Positions 17,302 to 26,157 of a DNA stretch of 33,277 nucleotides are shown here, in pieces. This DNA is from JBIOJM01 sp044450785 (GTDB lineage Bacteria > Planctomycetota > Planctomycetia > Isosphaerales > Isosphaeraceae). Each line of letters starts with the position of its first letter. The first letter of the stretch is position 1. Location of the stretch: NCBI GenBank assembly GCA_044450785.1, contig JBIOJM010000071.1, positions 1-33,277 of the forward strand, in the 5' to 3' direction. The translations under genes and the position numbers were made by a program. The notes under the pieces were generated by a model, which made no database searches, had not been told where the DNA came from, and saw only the letters and a program-made list of their open reading frames with translations.

Positions 17302-18278
17302 CGCTCACCTCGGTCGGCGATCGTCGCTGGTGAGCCAGGACCGTTGTTCGAAGCACCGGCCGGGGTCGGCCGCGGCGCCATCCCATGGTCGAGGCCGTCG
17401 AGCCGCCCGGTCTTGATGGCGACCAGGTAAACGTCCTCGAGCGTCGGCGCCACTTCCACGAAGCCTTCGGGCGGATCCCCCTCCGGCTGGTAGACGCGCA
17501 CCCGGTTCTGGCCCTCCACCAGATAGGCCTGCGTGACGCACCGCTCGGGATCGGCCAGGAGGCGGTGGTACGAATCGGCCGAGATCGTCCCCTCATGGAT
17601 CGTCCCTTCGATGGCCTTGTGGGCCTCGGTCGGCGTCGTGTACGCGATCAGACGACCGTCCCGTATCACCGCGAACCGGGGACAAAGCACGGCCACGTCC
17701 TCGACGATGTGCGTCGACAAGAGAACGATCCGATCCGCGGCCAGCTCCGACAGCAGGCGGTAAAAGCGCATGCGTTCCTCGGGATCGAGCCCGGCGGTCG
17801 GCTCGTCGACGATGATCAACCGGGGGTCGCCGGCAATCGCCTGGGCGATTCCCAGCCGTTGACGCATTCCCCCCGAGTAGGTCTTGACCTTGCGCCGGGC
17901 CGCGAACGACAGATTCACCCGTTCCAGCAGCTCGTGACAAATTGCGTGAATGCCACTCCGCCCACGGACTCCCTTGAGCTGGAGCAGGTATCGGAGCATT
18001 TTCTCGCCGGTCAGGTGGGGAAAGAACCCGAAATCCTGCGGCAGGTAACCCAACCGCCCCCAGATTCGCTCCGGACGATCGAGCATCGGCTCGCCGTCGA
18101 GCATCGCCGTGCCCGAGCTCGGCTCGAGCAGGCCGGCCAGAATGCGCATCAGCGTCGTCTTGCCCGCTCCGTTGGGGCCCAGCAGACCAAACATCCCGTT
18201 GGGCACGTCCAGGTCGACCCCCGCCAAGGCCGTCACCGGGCCAGGGTAGATCTTCACCAGGTCGCGGATGACCAGCAT
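17298..18278 (-). CDS. ABC transporter ATP-binding protein
   Basis: A 326-residue nucleotide-binding subunit. Walker A is GPNGAGKTT at 34-42, followed by the Q-loop LPQDFGFF, the signature YSGGMRQRLGIAQAI, Walker B LIIVDEPTAGLD, and the H-loop His in LLSTHIVED. About 100 residues follow the core and end in a Pro/Gly-rich tail. The start at 18278 (MLVIRDLVKIYPG) is chosen because GGAGGAG lies five bases upstream and ABC homology begins there; an upstream in-frame extension has no such support. It should energise the permease-peptidase encoded immediately downstream, with a 4-base ATGA overlap implying coupled synthesis in fixed proportion. Confidence 0.95.
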   Translation of the reverse strand: MLVIRDLVKIYPGPVTALAGVDLDVPNGMFGLLGPNGAGKTTLMRILAGLLEPSSGTAMLDGEPMLDRPERIWGRLGYLPQDFGFFPHLTGEKMLRYLLQLKGVRGRSGIHAICHELLERVNLSFAARRKVKTYSGGMRQRLGIAQAIAGDPRLIIVDEPTAGLDPEERMRFYRLLSELAADRIVLLSTHIVEDVAVLCPRFAVIRDGRLIAYTTPTEAHKAIEGTIHEGTISADSYHRLLADPERCVTQAYLVEGQNRVRVYQPEGDPPEGFVEVAPTLEDVYLVAIKTGRLDGLDHGMAPRPTPAGASNNGPGSPATIADRGER

Positions 18279-18528
18279 CGATTCTCCTCCAATCGGACAT
18301 GCGAAAGCGGGGCGCCCACTCGACAATTCGTCACCGTTCGACAAAGATTTCATGCATGGGACCGAAGATTCTACCAAATACCGGAGCGGAAGGACCTGAA
18401 CGCCGGTTCCATTGCCGGCCTTGGGCTTGCTGCCCGATCGGGAAAATGGGGGTCGCACGCCCCGCGCGGGGATGCGAACTGGTGCGGCCCAAGACCGTCA
18501 ATCAACTTCGAGGTGGGGTGAATATCTG

Positions 18529-19416
18529 ATGTCGATCAACGACCCTGATTTCTACCAGGCCCCTAGATTCTCACCCGAACCTTCCGCGGCACTACCCCGT
18601 GAGCGCGGATGCTTTTTCTACGGGTGTATCATTGCGAGCATCCTGGCGGTGCTCATGGTGATCCTCTTCGCGGTCATCCTCTACGTCGGCTACCGTTTCG
18701 CCGAACAACAGGTTAAACAGTACACTGGCACTGCGCCGATAGAGCTCCCCAAGGTCGAGATGCCGGCCGAACAGCGTGAATCGCTCAAGGATCGAGTCGA
18801 ATCGTTCCGCAAGGCCGCCAAGGCCGGAACGCCGATCGAGCCCCTCGTCCTGACCAGCGATGACCTCAACGCATTGATCGAGGAAAACCCCAACCTCAAG
18901 GGGAAAATCCACGTCAAAGTCGAGGGAGATCAGGTCAAGGGGCAAGTCAGCATCCCATGCGATGCCCTGGCCGAGATCCCGTTACTGGGCATGTTCAAAG
19001 GACGCTACTTGAATGGCGAAGCTGGCCTTAAGGCGTCGCTCGAGGACGGTGTCTTGATCGTCACGCTCGACTCGTTCGAGGTTAATGGCCAGCGGCCACC
19101 CGACCCGGTGATGACCGAGCTGCGGAAGCACAACTGGGCCAAAGACGCCTACGAGGACGAAAAGGCCGCCAGTATGATCCGCAAGATCGAGAGCCTTCAA
19201 ATCAAGGACGGGAAGATCATCCTCAGAGTTCGAGCGAGAGCTGGCGCTTCGTCGGGCGCGGCGGCCGCCGAGAAAGAGATGCCGGTCAAAGTGCTGGCCC
19301 CACCACCGTCCGGTCAGCCCAAGGACGAGTCAACCAAGGACGAGTCACCCAAGGAGAAAGCGCCGAAGGCCAAGGCTCTTGGAGCGCCGGCCGAGCCGGC
19401 ATCGCCGAAGTCTTAG
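18529..19416 (+). CDS. Single-pass membrane protein of unknown function
   Basis: A 295-residue protein beginning MSINDPDFYQAPRF, with GAGGTGGGG upstream at about 18511. One strongly hydrophobic helix (GCIIASILAVLMVILFAVI) spans about residues 32-55 after a short cytoplasmic N-terminus. The rest should be outside: a predicted helix with many Lys and Glu, then a region of alternating beta-type segments (IHVKVEGDQVKGQVSIP, GVLIVTLDSFEVNGQ, KDGKIILRVRARA) about 100-245. The tail is low-complexity and Lys/Glu/Pro-rich with imperfect KDES(T/P)K repeats. I do not recognise a named family; the layout suggests an anchored lipid- or polymer-interacting beta domain. The first gene of a plus-strand group, it precedes the isochorismatase by about 46 bp. 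Confidence 0.8.
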   Translation: MSINDPDFYQAPRFSPEPSAALPRERGCFFYGCIIASILAVLMVILFAVILYVGYRFAEQQVKQYTGTAPIELPKVEMPAEQRESLKDRVESFRKAAKAGTPIEPLVLTSDDLNALIEENPNLKGKIHVKVEGDQVKGQVSIPCDALAEIPLLGMFKGRYLNGEAGLKASLEDGVLIVTLDSFEVNGQRPPDPVMTELRKHNWAKDAYEDEKAASMIRKIESLQIKDGKIILRVRARAGASSGAAAAEKEMPVKVLAPPPSGQPKDESTKDESPKEKAPKAKALGAPAEPASPKS

Positions 19417-19462
19417 AACGCATTTGTGGGCCTGATCGCGGAGGATGCGGGAGGAGCCTGCC

Positions 19463-20155
19463 TTGGACGCACTGACGGCGCTTCGAGTGGCGATGGCGGA
19501 GGTCGATTCGTTCTACCAGGCCCGGGGGATTTTCCAGGACCGGTTCGGGTTCGGCGCGAGCCCGGCCCTGATCGTCATCGACATGGCCCACGGCTGGACC
19601 GACCCGGCCTATGCCGGCGGCTCGGCGCGGCTCGAGACGGCAATCCTGGCGATCAACCACCTCCTGTCGGCGGCCCGGTCCCGAGGGGCCCCGGTCATCT
19701 TCACCACCTCGCCCTATCCCGACCGGCCCCGGAAGAAAACCGCCGCCGATGCTTCGCCCGGCTTCCGCCCTTGGGACTCCCGCGCCTGCCAGATCGACTC
19801 GCGACTCGCGATGCAAGAGACCGACGACGACTTGATCGCCAAGGAGCACGCCAGCGCCTTCGTGGGCACGCCGCTCTTGGGCCATCTGATCGCGCGCCGC
19901 GTCGACACCCTGATCATCACTGGCTGCTCGACCAGCGCTTGCGTGCGGGCCACCGCCACCGACGCCAAGAGCTACGAGCTGCGCCCGATCATCGTCCGCG
20001 AGGCCGTCCAGGACCGTTCCGAGCTCGCCCACGAGTGGACATTGTTCGACATCCAGGCCCGCTTCGCGGACGTGGTCAGCCTCGAGGAAGCGCTCGCTTA
20101 CCTGTCGCGGCCCCCAGGATTCGGCGACCTGGGCTTGTCCACGACCCACGCTTAA
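19463..20155 (+). CDS. Isochorismatase-family cysteine hydrolase
   Basis: About 230 residues. Members hydrolyse C-N or vinyl-ether bonds (isochorismate, nicotinamide, N-carbamoylsarcosine) with an Asp-Lys-Cys triad, all visible here: Asp in VIDMAHGWTD, Lys in IAKEHASAFVGT, and Cys in GCSTSACVRAT with the usual cis-peptide neighbourhood. The N-terminal segment with VDSFYQARGIF and the GWTDP motif favour an N-carbamoylsarcosine amidase-like member over nicotinamidase, but that is inference. I prefer the TTG at 19463 because GGGAGGAG ends six bases before it. The ATG at 19445 is in frame but has GGAGG directly abutting it. No signal peptide, so it is cytoplasmic, unlike the related domain of the 1529-residue fusion. 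Confidence 0.9.
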   Translation: MDALTALRVAMAEVDSFYQARGIFQDRFGFGASPALIVIDMAHGWTDPAYAGGSARLETAILAINHLLSAARSRGAPVIFTTSPYPDRPRKKTAADASPGFRPWDSRACQIDSRLAMQETDDDLIAKEHASAFVGTPLLGHLIARRVDTLIITGCSTSACVRATATDAKSYELRPIIVREAVQDRSELAHEWTLFDIQARFADVVSLEEALAYLSRPPGFGDLGLSTTHA

Positions 20156-20171
20156 GGTCTGATAGGAGACT

Positions 20172-20399
20172 ATGATGCCGATCGACGATATCCGTAGTGC
20201 GATGCACCAGCAACCATTCCAGCCCTTCAGCGTCCGAACGGCTGACGGACAGGCTTATTACGTCCGACATCCGGATTTCATCGCCACGTCGACCAGCGGG
20301 CGACCGTTCACGGTTTACGACGACGCGGGTCATCATATTCTCGATGTTCGCCTGGTCGTGGGGATCTCCTTTCACGAGACCCCGGCCGCAACGGAATGA
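20172..20399 (+). CDS. Small conserved-looking protein of unknown function
   Basis: A 75-residue soluble protein beginning M(M)PIDDIRSAMHQQPFQPFSV. Two adjacent ATGs are possible: 20172, and 20175, which has the better spacing (six bases) from TAGGAG at 20163-20168. The pattern FQPFSVRTADGQAYYVRHPDF followed by a short beta-rich end (VYDDAGHHILDVRLVVGISF) is one I associate with small hypothetical proteins that recur in planctomycete genomes, but I cannot assign a function. It lies between the isochorismatase (gap 16 bp) and the M16 peptidase (gap about 60 bp), all on the plus strand, so co-transcription is likely. Confidence 0.75.
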   Translation: MMPIDDIRSAMHQQPFQPFSVRTADGQAYYVRHPDFIATSTSGRPFTVYDDAGHHILDVRLVVGISFHETPAATE

Positions 20400-20462
20400 G
20401 ACGTGCGCCGCGGCCTGGCCCGCGTGCGATTCCATCCCATTATGACAGCAAGAGGAATTCCA

Positions 20463-23237
20463 ATGAGATCGAGTCTCCGCATCCCTGCGTCGGTTTGGCT
20501 CTGGGCCGCGGCGCTGAGCCTGGTCTTCTTCACGTCCGGCGCCCGGGCCGCCGCGCCCCAGAAAGTGACATCGATCGAGGGAATCACCGAGTACCGGCTG
20601 GATAACGGCCTGCGCGTGCTCTTGTTCCCTGATCCGACGCGCCCCAAGGTCACGGTCAACCTCACGGTCCTGGTCGGCTCGCGGCATGAGGGCTACGGCG
20701 AGACGGGCATGGCCCACCTCCTGGAACACATGGTCTTCAAGGGAACGCCGGCTCACCCGGACATCCCCGGCGCAATGAAGGAGCGCGGGGCCCAGTTCAA
20801 CGGCTCGACCTGGGTCGACCGGACTAACTACTTCGAGAGCTTACCCGCGAGCGATCAGAACCTCGAGTTCGCGATCCACCTCGAGGCCGACCGCATGGTG
20901 AATAGCCCGATCAAGCCCGAGGACCTCGCGACCGAGTTCTCGGTGGTCCGCAACGAGTTCGAGGCCGGCGAGAACTCGCCCGAGCGGGTGCTGTCGCAGC
21001 GGATGACCGCAGTGGCCTACGAATGGCACAACTACGGCAAGTCGACCATCGGCAACCGATCCGACATCGAGCGCGTTCCGGTCGACAATCTCCGGGCGTT
21101 CTACCAGCGATTCTACCAGCCCGACAACGCCATGCTCGTCGTCGCCGGCAAGTTCGACGAAAAGAAAGCTCTTGAGTATATTACAAAGTATTTTGGCTCG
21201 ATTCCCAAACCGAGCCGCAAGCTCCCGGAGACCTACACCGAGGAGCCGCCACAAGACGGCGAGCGAACGGTCACCTTGCGCCGGGTGGGGGACGTCGGGC
21301 TGGTCGGGCTGCTCTATCACGTACCGGCCGCGTCGCATGCTGAGTTCCCCGTGGTGGAGATCGTTGCCGACATTCTCGAATCCGAGCCCTCTGGCCGTCT
21401 CTACAAGGCCCTGGTCGAGACCAAGAAGGCTTCGAGCGTGACCGTCGATCCGCATGCGTACCACGACCCGGGGGCCCTCGAGATCATGGCCGAGGTCAAC
21501 ACCAAGGACCGGGCAACCCTGGAACAGGTCCGTGACACCATGCTCTCGGTGGTCGAGCAGGTAGCCAGGTCGGGGGTCACCCAGGCGGAAGTGGATCGCG
21601 CCCGCCAGAGAATCATCAAGGATCGCGAGCTCGCCGCCGCCGATCCCAACCGCATCGCGATCGAGCTCTCCGAGTGGGCTGCCCAAGGAGACTGGCGTCT
21701 CTATTTCCTCAACCGCGATCGCATCGAGCAGGTGACCCCCACGCAGGTCAAGGAGGTCGCCGCCAAGTATTTCACCACCAGCAACCGGACCGTCGGCTTC
21801 TTCATCCCGACGGCCAAGCCGGAGCGAACCCCAATCCCGGCGGTGCCCGACATCGCCAAGCTTGTCGCGGACTACACCGGCCGCCCGTCCAAGGGCATCT
21901 CGAGCGAGACCTCCGACGTCGCGCCGCTGGCCATTGAGGCCCGGCTCCAGCGCCCCGACCCCATTGCCGGGGTCAAGGTGGCCTTCTTGCCCAAGAAGAC
22001 GCGCGGTGAGTCCGTCCAACTGCGTCTGACCCTGCGCTACGGCAACGCTCAGAACCTCAAGGGCCTGACCGACGCAGCCGGCTTCCTGCCGGAGCTGATG
22101 ACCCGCGGAACCAAGACCCTGACCCACCAGCAGATCAAGGACCTGCTCGACAAGAACTTCGCCCGGCTCGGGACCGGCATGGGCCTGCGGATGTTGAGAG
22201 GCATGGGGGGCGACGTGGGCGCGGTCACGTTCACAATCGCGACCAAGCGCGCCAACCTCGCCCCCGTGCTCGAAATCCTCCGCCAGATCATCCGCGAGCC
22301 GACCCTCCCCGACAGCGACTTCGAGGTGATCAAGAACACGCAGACCGCTGACCTCGAGCAGGGCCGCTCCGATCCCATCCGACAGGGTCTCAATCACATC
22401 ATGCGCCTGCTGTCCCGGTACAAGAGTGATGATGTCCGTTACGTGCCGACCATCGACGAGAGTGTCGAGCGCCTCAAGAAAGTCACTCTCGACCAGGTCC
22501 GAACACTCTACCGCGACTATCTCGGGGCCGAGCACGGCGAGCTCGTGATCATCGGCGACTTCGAGCCTTCCGAGGTCCTGCCGATCCTGGCCAAAACATT
22601 CGAAGGCTGGAAGTCCGACAAGCCCTATGAGCGGATCGATCGGCCCTACCAGGCCGACTTGAAGCCCCAGCGCGAGACCGTTCCAACGCCCGACAAGGCC
22701 AATGCCGTCTTCCTGGCGGCGCTCAGCCTTCCAATGAAGGACGACCATCCCGACTACCCCGCCCTAATGGCAGGCAATTTCATCCTGGGCGGCGGCGCTC
22801 TCTCGTCCCGCATCGCCGATCGCTTGCGCCAGAAAGGTGGGCTCTCCTACACCGCCATGTCGATGTTAGCCGCCAGCCCGCTCGATCAGAGAGCCGACCT
22901 GATGGTCCTCGCGATCTATAACCCGACCAACGTCGACAAGGTCGTGGCGGGAGTCGAGGAAGAGCTCGCCCGCCTGCTCAAGGACGGTGTAACGTCCGCG
23001 GAGCTCGACCGGGCCAAGACAGGATACATCCAGCAGCAGCACACTCAACGCACCAACGACATGATGCTCACGATGATCCTGGCGGAAAACCTTTTCGTCG
23101 GCCGGACCATGCGGTTTCAGGCCGATCTGGAGGAAAAAATCAAGGCACTCACACCCGCTGTGGTCGAGGCTGCACTCCGCAATCACCTCGATCCCAAGCA
23201 GCTCTCGATCGTCACCGCAGGGGATTTCAAGAAATAG
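20463..23237 (+). CDS. Full-length M16-family zinc peptidase, exported
   Basis: A 924-residue peptidase of the M16 (pitrilysin) family with both halves in one chain, like the E. coli PqqL type. Residues 1-30 are a signal peptide (LWAAALSLVFFTSGARA). The N-terminal half carries the inverted zinc motif HLLEH at 85-89 and a third ligand, Glu165, in VVRNEFEAGE, at the canonical distance. The C-terminal half is the non-catalytic clamp, with an Arg-Tyr-type end region around LRQKGGLSYTAMS. The start ATG at 20463 has AGAGGAA upstream; a GTG at 20403 would put the signal peptide in the middle of an extension. It likely degrades small peptides outside the cytoplasm. A heptamer array begins seven bases after its stop. 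Confidence 0.95.
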   Translation: MRSSLRIPASVWLWAAALSLVFFTSGARAAAPQKVTSIEGITEYRLDNGLRVLLFPDPTRPKVTVNLTVLVGSRHEGYGETGMAHLLEHMVFKGTPAHPDIPGAMKERGAQFNGSTWVDRTNYFESLPASDQNLEFAIHLEADRMVNSPIKPEDLATEFSVVRNEFEAGENSPERVLSQRMTAVAYEWHNYGKSTIGNRSDIERVPVDNLRAFYQRFYQPDNAMLVVAGKFDEKKALEYITKYFGSIPKPSRKLPETYTEEPPQDGERTVTLRRVGDVGLVGLLYHVPAASHAEFPVVEIVADILESEPSGRLYKALVETKKASSVTVDPHAYHDPGALEIMAEVNTKDRATLEQVRDTMLSVVEQVARSGVTQAEVDRARQRIIKDRELAAADPNRIAIELSEWAAQGDWRLYFLNRDRIEQVTPTQVKEVAAKYFTTSNRTVGFFIPTAKPERTPIPAVPDIAKLVADYTGRPSKGISSETSDVAPLAIEARLQRPDPIAGVKVAFLPKKTRGESVQLRLTLRYGNAQNLKGLTDAAGFLPELMTRGTKTLTHQQIKDLLDKNFARLGTGMGLRMLRGMGGDVGAVTFTIATKRANLAPVLEILRQIIREPTLPDSDFEVIKNTQTADLEQGRSDPIRQGLNHIMRLLSRYKSDDVRYVPTIDESVERLKKVTLDQVRTLYRDYLGAEHGELVIIGDFEPSEVLPILAKTFEGWKSDKPYERIDRPYQADLKPQRETVPTPDKANAVFLAALSLPMKDDHPDYPALMAGNFILGGGALSSRIADRLRQKGGLSYTAMSMLAASPLDQRADLMVLAIYNPTNVDKVVAGVEEELARLLKDGVTSAELDRAKTGYIQQQHTQRTNDMMLTMILAENLFVGRTMRFQADLEEKIKALTPAVVEAALRNHLDPKQLSIVTAGDFKK

Positions 23238-23243
23238 TGGTTA

Positions 23244-23348
23244 TTGGTCCTTGGTCCTTGGTCCTTGGTCCTTAGTCTTTGCACTCGGGGCCAGGTACAA
23301 AGGACCAAGGACCAAGGACCAAGGACTAAGGACTAAGGACTAAGGACA
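23244..23348. repeat. Inverted heptamer array (TTGGTCC / AAGGACC)
   Basis: Four perfect TTGGTCC copies and one TTAGTCT (23244-23278) are followed by a spacer of about 21 nt and seven heptamers on the other strand: three AAGGACC, three AAGGACT and one AAGGACA (23300-23348). The TTTG/CAAA pair inside the spacer extends the possible hairpin. The array fills most of the gap between the M16 and yqgE-like genes. As a strong stem it may also act as a transcription attenuator or 3'-end stabiliser, but there is no T-run terminator. Confidence 0.92.
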
Positions 23349-23385
23349 AACTCCTGCGTCACGTGAGCTGACCAAGGTCGAGAAC

Positions 23386-23943
23386 ATGGATTCACTTCAG
23401 GGGCACTTGCTGATCGCATCGACGGGCCTGCTCGACCCTAACTTTGCGCGGACGGTCGTCTTGATCGCCGCCCATGGCGAGGAGGGGGCGCTGGGGCTGA
23501 TCATCAACCGCGAGATGAGCATGCCGCTCCAGCAAGTCTGGGGGCAGGTCAGCGAGACGCCATGCCTCCGCTCGGGGAATGTGCGGCACGGCGGCCCGAT
23601 CGGCGGTACCTTGATGGTCCTCCATGACGTGCGGCCGCACGCCAACCTCCTCGTGACCGAGGACCTCTACGTCGCCACCGAGCTGAATGCCATGGAATCC
23701 CTGGCTGCCTCGGACGAAGGGCAGGCGCTCTTTTATGTCGGCCATTCCGGGTGGGGGGCCGGTCAGCTCGAGACGGAGCTGGCCGAAGGGTCGTGGTTGG
23801 TGCTGCCCGCCACTTCCGAGCACGTCTTCGGCGACCAGGACGCGAACACGCTCTGGAAAGAAACCATGACCGAAGTCGGCCGCCGGCAGATCCAGGCCGT
23901 GATTCCCATCAAGCACGTCCCCGACAACCCCAGGCTCAACTGA
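23386..23943 (+). CDS. YqgE/AlgH family protein (UPF0301)
   Basis: A 185-residue cytoplasmic protein whose whole length matches the YqgE/AlgH pattern. It opens with LQGHLLIASTGLLDPNFARTV, followed by HGEEGALGLIINREM, then the conserved RHGGPIGG, and FYVGHSGWGAGQLETELAEGSWLV. It ends with the helical end segment that includes LWKETM. AlgH was first linked to alginate regulation in Pseudomonas; the biochemical function of the family is not established. The ATG at 23386 has AAGGTCGAG upstream. It follows the heptamer array and is convergent with the decarboxylase gene, whose stop lies 62 bp downstream; I see no terminator hairpin between them. Confidence 0.95.
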   Translation: MDSLQGHLLIASTGLLDPNFARTVVLIAAHGEEGALGLIINREMSMPLQQVWGQVSETPCLRSGNVRHGGPIGGTLMVLHDVRPHANLLVTEDLYVATELNAMESLAASDEGQALFYVGHSGWGAGQLETELAEGSWLVLPATSEHVFGDQDANTLWKETMTEVGRRQIQAVIPIKHVPDNPRLN

Positions 23944-24005
23944 ATCGCCTTCCATGTCGGCAAGGGCGAGGTTCCTTCTCGGCAGCGTCAGATCGTCGCT
24001 CCCGA

Positions 24006-25694
24006 TCAGAGGGCGGCCGGGGCTTGCCAGGCCGACGTGATGTGATTGCGGATGCGGGCCATGACCGGCGAGAGGTCGTCCTTGGCGGTCAGCGCCTCGA
24101 TGAGGTAGGCGCCCGGCGCGGCCTCGGCCCGGCGAAGTGCCGCGCGGAGATCGCCGGCGCTTGTGACTCGTTCAGCCTCCGCGCCCAGGGCCCTGGCAAT
24201 CGATGGGTAATCCCAGTTGCGCCGCTCGTAGTATTGCCGTGGGCGATCGATCGCCTCGAGCATGCCGTAGCCCCCGTTGTTCAAGAGCAGGACGATCGGG
24301 CGCAGGCCCTGGTCGACATGGGTCGCGAGCTCGGTCCCGGTCATCTGAAACGCTCCGTCGCCCACGATCACCAGCGGCCGGCGGCCAGGCTCGGCGATTC
24401 CCGCGCCGAGCGCCGCCGGAACGCCGAACCCCATCGACGAGTAGTAGCCGGCCGCCAGGTAGACATCGGCACGCAGCTCGAGGCTGATGAACCAGCTATC
24501 GCCCACGTCGGCGACGAAACTGTATCGCGCCTGATCCAGGCTCCGGAGCGCGGCGATGACATCGGCGACTCGGATCACGGTTGTGCCGGCCGATCTCACG
24601 TCCTCCGGCACGACAGCCTGGGGGGCTGATGTGACGATCGGGCTTTCAATCGTGGCTCCGCGATCGAATCGTGGCGCGGCCCGATCGTTGGATGCGAGGC
24701 GATCAAGCAGGGCGGCGACCACGTGAGTCATGGGGAGGCCGTCATAACGGTGGTACCGGACATGAACGCAGTCCGGGTCGACCATGACCCGCGCCAGCGG
24801 GTCAATCCGCTGAGTCCAGAAGCCAGTGCCCAGGTCGGTCAGCACCACGCCGATACCCAGCACGCAGTCGGAGCCGTCGATCAGCTCACGGACGGCCGGG
24901 TCGCCCAAGGCCCCCAGGTAGACTCCGGCACATTGAGGGTGGCTCTCAGGAAACGCGGCCTTGCCTAAAAGATCGGTGACCACGGGGAGCCGAAGTCGCT
25001 CGGCCAGGCGAACGACCGCATCGGTCAGAGCATGGCGGCGGACCCCGACACCGACGTACAGGATCGGCCGGCGCGCGGCAGCCAGCATCGCGCCGATCTC
25101 GGCCGTGGCTTCGTCCAGGGCGCCGGCAAGGGCCGCGGATAGATCGGGGCTTGGGTCCAGCGCAAGCCGTCCAACTGGAGCGGCGACCGGCGCGCGTACC
25201 AGGTCGCGGGGGATCTCCAGGTAACCAGGACGCTTCCACTTCACCACCTGGCGCAGGACGCGGTCGATCGTCGCGGCGGCCGTTTCGGGATCGTCGAGGA
25301 TCGCCGCATCCACGGTCACCTCGCGGTAGATCTGCAACTGGCTTTCGAACGTCTTGATCACGTGGTGGAGATGCAGCTCGGGCCGGCGCAGCGCGACTTC
25401 GGGGCCCCCGCTGACGACCAGAACCGGCGACTGCTCCGCATAGGCGCAAGCGATTGGATTGAGCGTGTTGAGCGCACCAGGACCATACGTGACCAGAGCC
25501 ACGCCCAATCCCCGGAACCGCGCGTAACCGTCAGCCGCGAACCCGACTCCCGGCTCGTGGGCGCAGACAATCGTTGGCATCCCCACCTCTTCCTGTACCG
25601 CGTAAACCGGGAGCACGAAGTCGCCGGGGATACCGAACGTGTGGCCGACGCCCAGCTCGCGGAGTCGGTGAAACAGGTACTCGGTCAGGTTCAT
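24006..25694 (-). CDS. ThDP-dependent decarboxylase, pyruvate/indolepyruvate decarboxylase-like
   Basis: A 562-residue thiamin diphosphate enzyme with the usual three domains. The cofactor-activating Glu47 lies in CAHEPGVGFAADGYAR. The ThDP/Mg motif starts at GDG 445-447 and ends at NN 472-473. Two features point to 2-oxo-acid decarboxylases instead of acetolactate synthase: adjacent His110-His111 (HLHHVIKTF), as in pyruvate and indolepyruvate decarboxylases, and Glu480 in GYGMLEAID followed by NWDY, as in the bacterial pyruvate decarboxylase active site. It would release CO2 from pyruvate, indolepyruvate or phenylpyruvate to give an aldehyde; which one is not decided here. I see no clear Shine-Dalgarno sequence before the ATG at 25694. 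It stands alone on the minus strand beside a large repeat block. Confidence 0.9.
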   Translation of the reverse strand: MNLTEYLFHRLRELGVGHTFGIPGDFVLPVYAVQEEVGMPTIVCAHEPGVGFAADGYARFRGLGVALVTYGPGALNTLNPIACAYAEQSPVLVVSGGPEVALRRPELHLHHVIKTFESQLQIYREVTVDAAILDDPETAAATIDRVLRQVVKWKRPGYLEIPRDLVRAPVAAPVGRLALDPSPDLSAALAGALDEATAEIGAMLAAARRPILYVGVGVRRHALTDAVVRLAERLRLPVVTDLLGKAAFPESHPQCAGVYLGALGDPAVRELIDGSDCVLGIGVVLTDLGTGFWTQRIDPLARVMVDPDCVHVRYHRYDGLPMTHVVAALLDRLASNDRAAPRFDRGATIESPIVTSAPQAVVPEDVRSAGTTVIRVADVIAALRSLDQARYSFVADVGDSWFISLELRADVYLAAGYYSSMGFGVPAALGAGIAEPGRRPLVIVGDGAFQMTGTELATHVDQGLRPIVLLLNNGGYGMLEAIDRPRQYYERRNWDYPSIARALGAEAERVTSAGDLRAALRRAEAAPGAYLIEALTAKDDLSPVMARIRNHITSAWQAPAAL

Positions 25695-25802
25695 GGGCCG
25701 GTCCGGAATCGGGTTCCGCGTCTACGTTCAAATTGAGCGACGTTGTTTAGAGCGATTTACGCTTGGGTCGCGCAAGCGGGTACGTACCTTCATACTAACA
25801 CG

Positions 25803-25847
25803 ACGCGCAAGCGAGGGGAGCTGGCTGGGCATCCCTCGCTTGCGCGT
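25803..25847. repeat. Perfect 15-bp stem hairpin (ACGCGCAAGCGAGGG)
   Basis: ACGCGCAAGCGAGGG (25803-25817) and its exact complement CCCTCGCTTGCGCGT (25833-25847) enclose a 15-nt loop. TTTT follows on the plus side. The left arm continues outward into a sequence at 25791-25811 that reappears inverted, with 19 of 21 bases matching, at 26137-26157, so the hairpin belongs to the boundary of the larger repeat block. It is not a good terminator for any neighbouring gene in the direction needed. Confidence 0.85.
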
Positions 25848-26140
25848 TTTGAAGTTGCGCATTTTTTGATTTCGCCCCGAAGGGGCACCGACATGCCAGC
25901 CCAGGGCAACGCCCTGGGGTCTGGAAAACGTGATGACCCATGCCCTGTAAGGGCCGAACATGGTGTTCAATGCCAGCGGTACCGCTCTTCATTTGCCATC
26001 GAGGCGAGGAGCTTGTCCTTGTTACGCCCTTTCAGGGCTCTGTTGATTCGTGTCGGTTGTCTTTTCCCAGGGCGGCGCCCTGGGCTGATATGTTACTGCC
26101 CCTTCGGGACGAAGACGCAAAGGCGCAACTCCAAAACTTG
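25845..26140. repeat. Symmetrical inverted array of six small hairpins, REPIN- or MITE-like
   Basis: Three pairs of short hairpins are arranged in mirror order around about 25990-25992: GCCCCGAAGGGGC (25874-25886) with GCCCCTTCGGGAC (26098-26110); CCCAGGGC-AAC-GCCCTGGG (25900-25918) with CCCAGGGC-GGC-GCCCTGGG (26066-26084); and GCCCTGTAAGGGC (25942-25954) with GCCCTTTCAGGGC (26026-26038). The ends also match as inverted repeats containing GTTTTGRAGTTGCGC. A 12-bp palindrome AGCGGTACCGCT lies near the centre (25975-25986). No plausible protein is encoded. The structure resembles REP doublets moved in trans by RAYT-type transposases, or a miniature inverted-repeat element. Confidence 0.85.
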
Positions 26141-26157
26141 CGCGTCGGGTTAGTGTG

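Noticed and set aside
20841..22748. Minus-strand open frame of 635 codons
   Set aside because: Antisense to the M16 peptidase; composition is that of a complementary frame and no motif is visible.
25833..25850. 15-bp stem followed by TTTT as an intrinsic terminator
   Set aside because: It would act on plus-strand transcription, but the flanking genes are both on the minus strand, and its arms belong to the repeat block.
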